Part shown: positions 1 through 5,487 of the stretch, one piece after another | How positions within the stretch are numbered: position 1 is the first letter of the stretch | Layout: every line of letters starts with the position of its first letter | Assembly (NCBI GenBank): GCA_014378125.1 | Contig: JACMOG010000020.1 | Span: forward strand, 1-5,487 | Direction: 5' to 3' | DNA length: 5,487 nucleotides | Source of the DNA: Vitreoscilla sp. | Lineage (GTDB): Bacteria > Pseudomonadota > Gammaproteobacteria > Burkholderiales > Burkholderiaceae | Program-made: the position numbers and the translations under genes | The notes under the pieces: model-generated | The model's input: the letters and a program-made list of their open reading frames with translations, nothing else | What the model was told of the DNA's origin: nothing | Databases searched by the model: none

Positions 1-414
1 CTCGAGATCACCGAGGGCAGCGTGATGAACGACGCCGAGGCCTCCATCGCGCAACTGCACGCGCTGCGCGAGCTGGGCCTGCACCTGGCCATCGACGACT
101 TCGGCACGGGCTACGCCAGCCTGTCCTACCTGCGTCGGTTCCCGCTGGACCGGCTGAAGATCGACCGCTCGTTCATCGCGCAGCTCAACGCCAGCGAGCA
201 GGACGACACCATCGTGCGCACCGTCATCGAGCTGGCCCACACGCTGGGACTGTCGGTCACGGCCGAGGGCGTGGAGACGATCGAGCAGGAGGCGGTGCTG
301 GAGGGCTGGGGCTGCGACGTGATCCAGGGCTTCCTGCGCTTCCGCCCCGCGCCCGCGGCCACGGCCACCGGGCAGCTCGAGAAGGACCGGCAGGACGCGC
401 TGCAGCCGGCGTGA
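1..414 (+). CDS. EAL-domain cyclic-di-GMP phosphodiesterase, C-terminal part (5' end outside window)
   Basis: This is the last 137 residues of a protein whose reading frame is open at the window's left edge. EAL domains hydrolyse the second messenger c-di-GMP to pGpG. The visible part carries the downstream catalytic landmarks: the E-I-T-E motif at residues 2-5 of the fragment, DDFGTG at 32-37, LKIDRSF at 52-58, AEGVE at 88-92 and QGF at 109-111. Spacing between the acidic, lysine and glutamine residues (E2, D32, K53, E89, Q109) matches that of characterised EAL enzymes such as RocR, so the domain looks catalytically competent as far as it is visible. The E-A-L signature and any GGDEF, PAS or membrane region would lie upstream, unseen. 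After QGF the usual S/G-R/K-P-L-P stretch reads RFRPAP, followed by a short Ala/Gln-rich tail. The gene ends in TGA and converges on the GST gene 10 bases away. Activity and input signal are inferred or unknown. Confidence 0.93.
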   Translation, partial: LEITEGSVMNDAEASIAQLHALRELGLHLAIDDFGTGYASLSYLRRFPLDRLKIDRSFIAQLNASEQDDTIVRTVIELAHTLGLSVTAEGVETIEQEAVLEGWGCDVIQGFLRFRPAPAATATGQLEKDRQDALQPA

Positions 415-427
415 GCCCGCCGGCTCA
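404..427. terminator. Inverted repeat at convergent gene ends, possible bidirectional terminator
   Basis: TGAGCC (412-417) and GGCTCA (422-427) form a perfect 6-bp dyad around a 4-base loop. The left arm starts with the stop codon of the EAL gene and the right arm ends with the stop codon of the opposing GST gene. A mutually exclusive 7-bp stem is also possible between AGCCGGC (404-410) and GCCGGCT (419-425). There is no T-tract on either strand, so this is not a classical intrinsic terminator. Its position between two convergent genes makes a shared 3'-end structure plausible, but the function is inferred. Confidence 0.4.
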
Positions 428-1072
428 GGGCGCGCGGTAGCCGGGCGTCGACACGTCGACGCTGTCGTCCGCCGGCGTGCGCATGAACGCCGGCAGCGCC
501 TCGCAACGCGCCGAATGCTCGGCCAGCGCCGGACACGTGGCATCAGGCACCGGCACCACCAGCTTGAGCTGCATGAAGCGCCACGCGATGGCGGCCATCA
601 GGCCCGCCTGCGTCAGCGTGGCCTGCTCGGCGGCCAGCGGATGGCGCGCGATCTCCGCGTCCAGCGCCGTCAGCGCCGCCATCAGCTGCGTTTGCACGCG
701 TTCCAGCCACGGCGCGTGACGCTTGTCGGCGGGCCGCAGGTTGTGCTCGTAGAAGGTCTGCATCACCTTCTCGCAGGCGGCCAGTGCAAGACCTGTCATG
801 CGCGTCGCACGCGCGCGTTCCGCGACGCCGGACGGCCACAGGCTGCGTTCCGCCAGCGTCTCCAGCCAGTCGATGATCAGGCTCGACTCCATCAGCACCG
901 TGCCGTCGTCGCACACCAGCGTGGGCGCCTTCACCACCGGGTTGATTCGGCTGAACCGGTCGAAGGTGCTGAACACCGACAGCGGGTCGTGTTCGAACGG
1001 GATGTCGAGCAGCTGCAACGCGATGGCGGTGCGGCGGACGAAGGGGGAGTCGAGCATGCCGATCAGTCGCAT
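425..1072 (-). CDS. Glutathione S-transferase family protein
   Basis: The protein has 215 residues, the usual size of a cytosolic GST. Residues 1-75 form the thioredoxin-like N-terminal domain: a beta strand leading to S9-P10-F11-V12-R13, the position of the glutathione-activating residue in YibF-like bacterial GSTs; the K-A-P50-T-L segment with the conserved cis-proline; and E62-S63, which binds the gamma-glutamyl part of glutathione. Residues 85-205 are the helical C-terminal domain. The helix-capping box there reads T154-Q-A-G157, with glycine where most GSTs have aspartate. Probable role is glutathione conjugation or a glutathione-dependent detoxification or reduction step in the cytoplasm; the substrate cannot be told. 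The ATG at 1072 was chosen over an in-frame upstream start at 1117 because the GST fold begins immediately there and an AAGGA ribosome site lies 8 bases upstream. The gene is 147 bases downstream of the GNAT gene on the same strand. Confidence 0.92.
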   Translation of the reverse strand: MRLIGMLDSPFVRRTAIALQLLDIPFEHDPLSVFSTFDRFSRINPVVKAPTLVCDDGTVLMESSLIIDWLETLAERSLWPSGVAERARATRMTGLALAACEKVMQTFYEHNLRPADKRHAPWLERVQTQLMAALTALDAEIARHPLAAEQATLTQAGLMAAIAWRFMQLKLVVPVPDATCPALAEHSARCEALPAFMRTPADDSVDVSTPGYRAP

Positions 1073-1080
1073 CTTCAGTT

Positions 1081-1085
1081 TCCTT
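1081..1085 (-). promoter_or_regulatory. Ribosome binding site of the GST gene
   Basis: On the minus strand AAGGA lies 8 bases before the ATG at 1072. It is the clearest Shine-Dalgarno match in the window and decides the GST start in favour of this ATG rather than the longer reading frame. Confidence 0.65.
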
Positions 1086-1198
1086 GAGGAGCGGGCACTC
1101 TTGCCGGCCGTTCGCAACGATAGTCCCGCGCGGACGATGCGGGAAGCCCGCGAAGCGGTCTTGTCTCTTGCGCCGAACGGAGCAATGGCGCCGCCGAC

Positions 1199-1213
1199 CG
1201 ACGCATTGCGTCG
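1199..1213 (-). terminator. Small GC-rich hairpin just after the GNAT stop codon
   Basis: CGACGC (1199-1204) and GCGTCG (1208-1213) are perfect complements around a 3-base loop, starting 6 bases past the GNAT stop codon. A 6-bp GC-rich stem at a gene end could slow polymerase or protect the mRNA 3' end. No U-tract follows, so intrinsic termination is doubtful. The remaining gap down to the GST gene holds another short stem (GCGGG at 1139-1143 with CCCGC at 1147-1151) and no convincing promoter. Confidence 0.3.
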
Positions 1214-1219
1214 CCTGGA

Positions 1220-2053
1220 TCAGGGCCGCCGCGTGAGCGCGAACGTGGCCTTGGTGAACGCGAGCCGGAAGCCGGCGCGCTCGGTGTTGCGCGCGCTCGT
1301 GTTGGCCGGCCGCGCCATCACCACCGCCAGCGCGCAGCCCGCGGCCTTGGCGGCGCGCAGCCGGGCCCGCAGCAACGCCGACTGCAGGCCGCGGCCGCGG
1401 AACGCGGGCAAGGTGCTGGCAATGTACAGCTCGCCGATGCGCCCCGCCGGTGTCTCGGCCACGCTGAGCCCCGCGGACGCCACCACCTGGCCGTTCACCC
1501 GCGCCACGAACAGCGCGGTGTCGTCGCGAGCATGCGCGATGCGGGCCAGCGCGGCCAGCAGCTCGCGCGGCCGATCGTGCGCCTGCACGCTGAAGCCCGC
1601 GATGCTGGCCTCGACGAACAGCGCGTCGGCCTCCGTGCCCTGAAGCACCTCGATGCCCGGCTCCGGGGCGCCTTCCGGCGCGAAGTCGTCCAACAGGCGC
1701 GCGTAGGTGTTGCTGAAGGCGTTGACCGCGTAGCCCCGGGCGGCCAGCAGCGGCAGCAGCGAGGGCACGGCATGCGGGCACAGGTCGATCTCGACGCCCA
1801 GGCCGCGGGCCGCGTACGCCGCCTCGATCGACGCCAGCGCCGACGGATCGACGGGCTCGTCCAGCCCCAGGCCCGTGACGTGGTTCAGCTTGCGGCCGAA
1901 CAGCGGCTCGGTGAAGGCCGCCACGCCGCCGCCAATCCCCACGACGTGGGCGTCATTGCCTTGCAGCGCCCGCCAGGTCTCCACCTGCAGGCGCAGGTGG
2001 TGGGCCTCGGCGCGTTCGATGGCACGGGCGACGTCAGGGGAGGTGAGGATCAC
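1220..2053 (-). CDS. GNAT family N-acetyltransferase, two-domain type
   Basis: The protein has 277 residues, longer than a single GNAT domain (about 150). Residues 135-272 contain the recognisable GNAT fold: beta strands around G-Q-V-V-A-S-A-G (188-195) and I-G-E-L-Y-I (206-211), the acetyl-CoA pyrophosphate loop F-R-G-R-G-L (218-223) with its following helix, and the N-T-S-A-R-N-T-E-R-A-G-F segment (251-262) typical of the later helix and strand. Residues 1-130 form an N-terminal domain of the sort seen in two-domain GNATs, without a clear cofactor loop. The protein should transfer an acetyl group from acetyl-CoA to an amine; the substrate is unknown. The start is GTG, 3 bases after the stop codon of the LytTR regulator gene, with no obvious Shine-Dalgarno sequence, so translation is probably coupled to that gene. 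No ATG occurs in the N-terminal half; an in-frame GTG at codon 24 is an alternative start. Confidence 0.88.
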   Translation of the reverse strand: MILTSPDVARAIERAEAHHLRLQVETWRALQGNDAHVVGIGGGVAAFTEPLFGRKLNHVTGLGLDEPVDPSALASIEAAYAARGLGVEIDLCPHAVPSLLPLLAARGYAVNAFSNTYARLLDDFAPEGAPEPGIEVLQGTEADALFVEASIAGFSVQAHDRPRELLAALARIAHARDDTALFVARVNGQVVASAGLSVAETPAGRIGELYIASTLPAFRGRGLQSALLRARLRAAKAAGCALAVVMARPANTSARNTERAGFRLAFTKATFALTRRP

Positions 2054-2056
2054 GTC

Positions 2057-2836
2057 TCAGACGCCGTCTTCGGCCAGAAGCTCGCGCACCTGCGTCAGCT
2101 GCCGGCGCGACACCGCCAGCCACTCCTGCGTGGCGCCTACCTGCACGGCCCAGCCTTCGGCATCGCCCTCGCCTTCCGTGGGCGCGCGGCGTTCCAGCTT
2201 GGTGACCGCGGTGCGCGCCACCAGCGCGTTGCGGTGGATGCGCAGCATGGTGTCGCCCAGGCGTTGCCCCGGGTCGGACAGCGAGTCGTCGAGCACGTAG
2301 GCGTGGGCCGGCGTGCGCAGCGTCACGTACTTGAGCCCGGCCTTCAGGTACAGGATGTCGGCCACCGGCACGCGCTGCACGCGGCCGCGGTCGCTCACCA
2401 CCAGCACGGGCTGCTCGGCGGGCGCCGCCGGGGCGGCGACGGGACCCGGCGGCACCGGGCGATCGAGGCGCTGCGCTACGCGCACCAGCGCCTCCTGCAG
2501 GCGGGCGCGGCGCACGGGCTTGGTGAGGTAGTCGACGGCGTCGATCTCGAAGGCCTTGAGCGCGTGGTGGGCGTGCGCCGTCACGAACACGATGCGCGGC
2601 GGCTGCTCGGTGGCGCGCAGGCGCTCGGCCAGCTGCAGGCCATCGAGCCCCGGCATGTTGATGTCCAGCAGCACCAGGTCGGCCTGGTTGCCCGCGAGCC
2701 AGTGCAAGGCCTCGGCGGCGCTGCCGGCCTCGCCGGCCACCTCGGCGGCGGGCGCGGCGCAGTCGGCCAGCAGGCTGCGCAGGCGCAGGCGCGCCAGGTC
2801 TTCGTCGTCGACGATCAGCACTTTCAGGCGGTTCAT
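2057..2836 (-). CDS. algR: LytTR-family response regulator (AlgR-like)
   Basis: The protein has 259 residues. Residues 3-120 are a receiver domain with the acidic pair D10-D11, phosphoacceptor D58 within L-L-D-I-N-M-P-G, the switch threonine T86 and lysine K106 in L-T-K-P. A Pro/Ala-rich linker (about 127-142) leads to a LytTR DNA-binding domain (about 144-255) with the I-L-Y-L-K-A segment at 161-166, the R-I-H-R-N-A-L-V core at 199-206 and the S-R-R-Q-L end at 243-247. It should be phosphorylated by the kinase encoded just upstream and bind promoter DNA as a dimer. In Pseudomonas AlgR controls alginate, twitching motility and virulence; targets here are unknown. The ATG at 2836 is chosen because the receiver fold starts there, with GGGAG 9 bases before it; the longer in-frame extension would overlap the kinase gene. 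The symbol rests on architecture and on synteny with argH. Confidence 0.93.
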   Translation of the reverse strand: MNRLKVLIVDDEDLARLRLRSLLADCAAPAAEVAGEAGSAAEALHWLAGNQADLVLLDINMPGLDGLQLAERLRATEQPPRIVFVTAHAHHALKAFEIDAVDYLTKPVRRARLQEALVRVAQRLDRPVPPGPVAAPAAPAEQPVLVVSDRGRVQRVPVADILYLKAGLKYVTLRTPAHAYVLDDSLSDPGQRLGDTMLRIHRNALVARTAVTKLERRAPTEGEGDAEGWAVQVGATQEWLAVSRRQLTQVRELLAEDGV

Positions 2837-2845
2837 GGCCGCGGG

Positions 2846-2850
2846 CTCCC
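2846..2850 (-). promoter_or_regulatory. Ribosome binding site of the response regulator gene
   Basis: GGGAG on the minus strand lies 9 bases before the ATG at 2836, within the 31-base gap after the kinase stop codon. It supports this start over in-frame starts inside the kinase gene. Confidence 0.5.
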
Positions 2851-2867
2851 GGTGGTCGACTGCATTC

Positions 2868-3902
2868 TTACAGGGGAACGGCCAGGCGCACGCGGAAGCG
2901 CCCGCCGTCGATCGGGCCGGCCTGGAACTCGGAGCGGAAAACATGCATCAGGCGCAGGCGCTCGCGCGAGCTCACCAGGCCGATACCGTGGCCCGGCGCC
3001 GAGGCGCCGCCCACGGTGTTGACCACCTGCACCCACGCGCGGCCGTTCCGCGCGCGCGCGCGAATCTGCACGCGCCCGCCCGCGTCGTTGGGCTCGACGC
3101 CATGGCGCACCGCGTTCTCCACCAGCGGCTGCAGCAGCAGCGGAGGCACGCGCACGTGGGCGATCGCATCGTCGACGTCCCACTCCACCTCCAGCCGCTT
3201 GCCGAAGCGCATGCCCTCGATGGCCAGGTAGAGCCGCGCGAGACGGATCTCCTCGCCCAGCGTGGAATCGCCCTCCAGCGCGCCGAGCGCCGCGCGGAAC
3301 AGCTCGGACAGGTCTTCCAGCACCTCTTCGGCGCGCGTGGGATCCACCCGCACCAGCGCGATGGCGGTGTTGAGCGTGTTGAACAGGAAATGCGGCTGCA
3401 CCCGCGACTGCAGCTCGATCAGGCCGGCCTCGGTGGCCGCCGGCAGCGTGGCGCGCACGCGCAGCTCGAGCCAGTGATAGACGACCGCGCCCAGCAACGC
3501 GCCGGCGCCGACGATGGCGGCCACGTTGGTGGAGTCGCCCGCGTCCAGGCCCATCATGCGCAGCGGCAGGCAGGCCAGCCAGGACGCGAGGGCCGCCACC
3601 GCCGCGGCGCAGGCCAGGCGGCCCGTGGAGGGCAGTCGAGCCAGCAGCCGCTCGAGGCCGCAGCAGGCCACCAGCCACGCGAGCGTGGCGGGCACGCCCA
3701 CGCCGGCGCCGACGATGGCGTGGCCGAGCCACGCGGACAGCGAGCCGCTGCCGAACGCCGCGCCGGCAGTGACGATCACCTGAACGCCCAGCAGCGCCCG
3801 CAGGATCGTGCCGGGCTCGCACAGCGTGGGCAGCGTCCCGCGGCGCAGGCTCGCCACGGGCGCTTCGCCGAGCAACGTGGTGGAGGCGGTGACGGTGTCC
3901 AT
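2868..3902 (-). CDS. algZ: LytS/AlgZ-type membrane sensor histidine kinase
   Basis: The protein has 344 residues. The N-terminal half has about four hydrophobic segments (roughly 33-50, 56-81, 96-115 and 127-143), consistent with an inner-membrane sensor without a large periplasmic domain. Residues 164-245 are the His_kinase (LytS-type) dimerisation region with the phosphorylation site H171 in Q-P-H-F-L-F-N. The ATP-binding part follows, with the N-box V-E-N-A-V-R-H-G at 261-268 and a G-box G-H-G-I-G-L at 304-309. It should autophosphorylate on His171 and pass the phosphate to Asp58 of the regulator encoded 31 bases downstream. The ligand is unknown. The ATG at 3902 is preferred, although its Shine-Dalgarno sequence is weak; an in-frame GTG at 3938 would add 12 residues of unconvincing sequence. 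The gene is divergent from argH, as algZ (fimS) is in Pseudomonas, which is the main ground for the symbol. Confidence 0.92.
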   Translation of the reverse strand: MDTVTASTTLLGEAPVASLRRGTLPTLCEPGTILRALLGVQVIVTAGAAFGSGSLSAWLGHAIVGAGVGVPATLAWLVACCGLERLLARLPSTGRLACAAAVAALASWLACLPLRMMGLDAGDSTNVAAIVGAGALLGAVVYHWLELRVRATLPAATEAGLIELQSRVQPHFLFNTLNTAIALVRVDPTRAEEVLEDLSELFRAALGALEGDSTLGEEIRLARLYLAIEGMRFGKRLEVEWDVDDAIAHVRVPPLLLQPLVENAVRHGVEPNDAGGRVQIRARARNGRAWVQVVNTVGGASAPGHGIGLVSSRERLRLMHVFRSEFQAGPIDGGRFRVRLAVPL

Positions 3903-3999
3903 GAACCCGCATTGTGGGTGAGCGCGGTGGCATCGCACAAGGAAGCCGACGTGCGGTCTTGCGAAGGCTGCGAGCGGCGTGCCGCGTAAAATCCGGCGG
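3903..3999. promoter_or_regulatory. Divergent intergenic region between the sensor kinase gene and argH
   Basis: These 97 bases must hold the promoters for both directions. Toward the kinase, CACAAT (minus strand, 3916-3911) with TTGTGC 18 bases upstream (3940-3935) is a weak sigma-70-like pair. Next to the kinase start is an imperfect dyad, ACCCGCA / TGTGGGT (3905-3911 and 3913-3919, 6 of 7 complementary). Two adjacent related 9-mers, TGCGAAGGC and TGCGAGCGG, lie at 3960-3977. Toward argH the only promoter-like element is the TAAAAT at 3987-3992. No regulator can be assigned. Confidence 0.45.
3987..3992 (+). promoter_or_regulatory. Probable -10 element of the argH promoter
   Basis: TAAAAT matches the sigma-70 -10 consensus at five of six positions and is the only A/T run in this GC-rich intergenic region. 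No good -35 hexamer is found at 16-18 bases upstream; the nearest TTG-containing word (TTGCGA at 3959-3964) is 22 bases away. The usual distance from a -10 box places the transcription start at or within a base or two of the argH ATG. Confidence 0.45.
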
Positions 4000-5433
4000 A
4001 TGAACGAAAATCAGTTCGATAAAAAGTCCCAGGCTTGGTCGGCCCTGTTCTCGGAGCCCATGAGCGAACTGGTGAAGCGCTACACCGCCAGCGTCGACTT
4101 CGACAAGCGCCTCTGGCAGGCCGACATCGCGGGCAGCCTGGCGCACGCCGAGATGCTGGCCGCGCAGAATGTGATCGCCGACGCCGACTACGCCGACATC
4201 CAGCGCGGCATGGCGCAGATCAGCGCCGACATCGCGGCCGGCACCTTCGAGTGGAAGCTCGACCTGGAGGACGTTCACCTCAACATCGAGGCACGCCTGA
4301 CACAGCTGGTGGGCGACGCCGGCAAGCGCCTGCACACCGGCCGCTCGCGCAACGACCAGGTGGCCACCGACGTGCGGCTGTGGCTGCGCGGCGAGATCGA
4401 CGAGATCGCGGTGCTGCTGGCGGAGATGCAGAACGCCCTCCTCTCCGTGGCCGAGCGGCACACCGAGACCGTGATGCCCGGCTACACCCACCTGCAGGTG
4501 GCCCAGCCGATCAGCTTCGCGCACCACCTGCTGGCCTACGTGGAGATGTTCGCGCGCGACGCCGAGCGCCTGGCCGACGTGCGCAAGCGCGTCAACCGCC
4601 TGCCGCTGGGCGCCGCCGCCCTCGCCGGCACGAGCTACCCGCTCGACCGCGAGCGCGTGGCCAGCACGCTGGGTTTCGACGGCGTGTGCCAGAACTCGCT
4701 CGACGCCGTGAGCGACCGCGACTTCGCCATCGAGTTCTCGGCGTTCGCGTCCATCGTGATGATCCACGTGTCGCGCATGGCCGAGGAGATCGTGCTCTGG
4801 ATGAACCAGAACTTCGGCTACGTGGACCTGTCCGACCGCTACTGCACCGGCTCGTCGATCATGCCGCAGAAGCGCAACCCCGACGTCGCCGAGCTGGCAC
4901 GCGGCAAGAGCGGCCGCGTGGTGGGCCACCTGATGGCGCTCATCACGCTGATGAAGGGCCAGCCGCTCACGTACAACAAGGACAACCAGGAAGACAAGGA
5001 GCCGCTGTTCGACACGGTGGACACCGTCAAGGACACGCTGCGCATCATGGCCGAGATGGTGGGCGGCGAGGTGGACGCGGCCACCGGCGCGCGCACCGGC
5101 GGCCTCGTGGCCAAGCCCGACGCGATGGAACGAGCCGCCCGCCGCGGCTACGCCACCGCCACCGACCTGGCCGTCTACCTTGTCCGCAAGGGCGTGCCCT
5201 TCCGCGACGCCCACGAAGTGGTCGCGCATGCGGTCAAGTTCGGCATCGAAAGCGGCAAGGATCTGTCGGAACTCCCGCTGGACGTGCTCCAGGGCTTCCA
5301 CGCCAGCATCGGCCAGGACGTCTACGAGGTGCTGACGCTGCAGGGTTCGCTCAACGCGCGCCAGGTGATCGGCGGCACGGCGCCGGTGGAGGCGGTGCGG
5401 CAGATTGCCAGGCATCGGGCGCGGCTCGGGTGA
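4000..5433 (+). CDS. argH: Argininosuccinate lyase
   Basis: A complete protein of 477 residues, slightly longer than the E. coli enzyme (457). It cleaves argininosuccinate to arginine and fumarate, the last step of arginine biosynthesis, as a cytoplasmic homotetramer. It shows the three conserved regions of the fumarase/aspartase superfamily: T113-G-R-S-R-N-D-Q; P160-G-Y-T-H164-L-Q with the catalytic histidine; and the signature G284[11 protein letters not shown], whose serine (S285/S286) lies on the mobile loop that supplies the catalytic base. The C-terminal G-G-T-A-P region is intact, so the enzyme should be active. The ATG at 4000 is chosen because the homologous N-terminus begins there; an in-frame GTG at 3979 would place the TAAAAT box inside the gene. 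There is no properly spaced Shine-Dalgarno sequence (GGCGG abuts the ATG). The first 14 codons include AAT, GAT, AAA and GCT, unlike the G/C-ending codons of the rest. Confidence 0.98.
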   Translation: MNENQFDKKSQAWSALFSEPMSELVKRYTASVDFDKRLWQADIAGSLAHAEMLAAQNVIADADYADIQRGMAQISADIAAGTFEWKLDLEDVHLNIEARLTQLVGDAGKRLHTGRSRNDQVATDVRLWLRGEIDEIAVLLAEMQNALLSVAERHTETVMPGYTHLQVAQPISFAHHLLAYVEMFARDAERLADVRKRVNRLPLGAAALAGTSYPLDRERVASTLGFDGVCQNSLDAVSDRDFAIEFSAFASIVMIHVSRMAEEIVLWMNQNFGYVDLSDRYCTGSSIMPQKRNPDVAELARGKSGRVVGHLMALITLMKGQPLTYNKDNQEDKEPLFDTVDTVKDTLRIMAEMVGGEVDAATGARTGGLVAKPDAMERAARRGYATATDLAVYLVRKGVPFRDAHEVVAHAVKFGIESGKDLSELPLDVLQGFHASIGQDVYEVLTLQGSLNARQVIGGTAPVEAVRQIARHRARLG

Positions 5434-5482
5434 AGTGAGGGTTGAACGCTGCGCGTTGAAGTGAGGTTGGAACGCTTCGCGC
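5431..5482 (+). repeat. 26-base imperfect tandem repeat, two copies, after argH
   Basis: Copy 1 occupies 5431-5456 and copy 2 occupies 5457-5482. They agree at 22 of 26 positions, differing at repeat positions 11, 13, 21 and 26. Both begin TGAAGTGAGG and share GAACGCT and CGCG in the second half. The first three bases of copy 1 are the argH stop codon. The window ends 5 bases after copy 2, so further copies may follow. Across the copy junction, AACGC (5445-5449) can pair with GCGTT (5453-5457), extendable to 7 of 8 pairs with one mismatch (5442-5449 with 5453-5460), so the transcript could form a small hairpin after argH. No T-tract is visible. Confidence 0.6.
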
Positions 5483-5487
5483 GGGTC

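Noticed and set aside
515..1643. Overlapping plus-strand frames opposite the GST and GNAT genes
   Set aside because: They are the complements of recognisable protein families on the minus strand and show no family features of their own.
1532..3022. A 496-codon plus-strand frame across the GNAT and regulator genes
   Set aside because: It spans two well-supported genes on the other strand and encodes low-complexity Arg/Gln/His/Gly-rich sequence with no domain.
3036..3064. Alternating GC run within the kinase gene that could be taken for Z-DNA or a regulatory repeat
   Set aside because: It encodes an Arg/Ala stretch between the N-box and G-box of the kinase and is explained by codon use.
3903..3938. 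An upstream GTG start for the sensor kinase at 3938
   Set aside because: The 12 extra residues show no kinase or membrane feature and no Shine-Dalgarno sequence precedes the GTG; the ATG at 3902 is simpler, though experimental evidence could overturn this.
2833..5415. An 860-codon open frame on the minus strand, antisense to argH and continuing out of frame through the kinase gene
   Set aside because: It runs against the clear argH coding frame and across a gene boundary, and its product is rich in Arg, Ala, Gly and His without recognisable domains. Long antisense frames are expected in DNA with this G+C content.
4035..5438. A 467-codon plus-strand frame overlapping argH in another phase
   Set aside because: The argH frame carries all the catalytic motifs; the alternative gives an Arg/Pro/Gly-rich product typical of an off-frame reading of high-GC DNA.

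Overview
The window is high-GC DNA (by eye around 70% G+C, with strong G/C preference at third codon positions) that is almost entirely coding. The organism is most likely a betaproteobacterium of the order Burkholderiales. This is inferred from the composition, the AlgZ/AlgR-type two-component pair lying head-to-head with argH, and a TAAAAT box just upstream of argH. Genus cannot be determined from the sequence alone.

Layout: (1) 1-414, plus strand: the C-terminal part of an EAL-domain cyclic-di-GMP phosphodiesterase gene whose start lies outside the window. (2) 425-1072, minus: a glutathione S-transferase family gene, tail-to-tail with the EAL gene and separated by only 10 bases, with an inverted repeat spanning both stop codons. 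(3) 1073-1219: a 147-base gap with small hairpins and no convincing promoter. (4) 1220-2053, minus: a GNAT acetyltransferase gene starting with GTG 3 bases after the stop of the next gene. (5) 2057-2836, minus: a LytTR-type response regulator (AlgR-like). (6) 2868-3902, minus: its membrane sensor kinase (LytS/AlgZ-like). (7) 3903-3999: a 97-base divergent intergenic region. (8) 4000-5433, plus: complete argH, argininosuccinate lyase. (9) 5434-5487: the start of an intergenic region with two copies of a 26-base imperfect tandem repeat that begins at the argH stop codon.

The kinase, regulator and acetyltransferase genes run in one direction with gaps of 31 and 3 bases and look like one transcription unit. 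The GST gene lies downstream on the same strand, has its own Shine-Dalgarno sequence and may or may not be co-transcribed. The argH/algZ/algR arrangement is known from Pseudomonas and from many betaproteobacteria, where hemC commonly follows the regulator; here a GNAT gene takes that place.

I see no mobile element, CRISPR array, tRNA or rRNA, and no evidence of a wholly new system. The observations most worth checking are a possible leaderless argH transcript, the tandem repeat after argH, the dyad holding both stop codons at the convergent junction, and the acetyltransferase tightly attached to the two-component operon.
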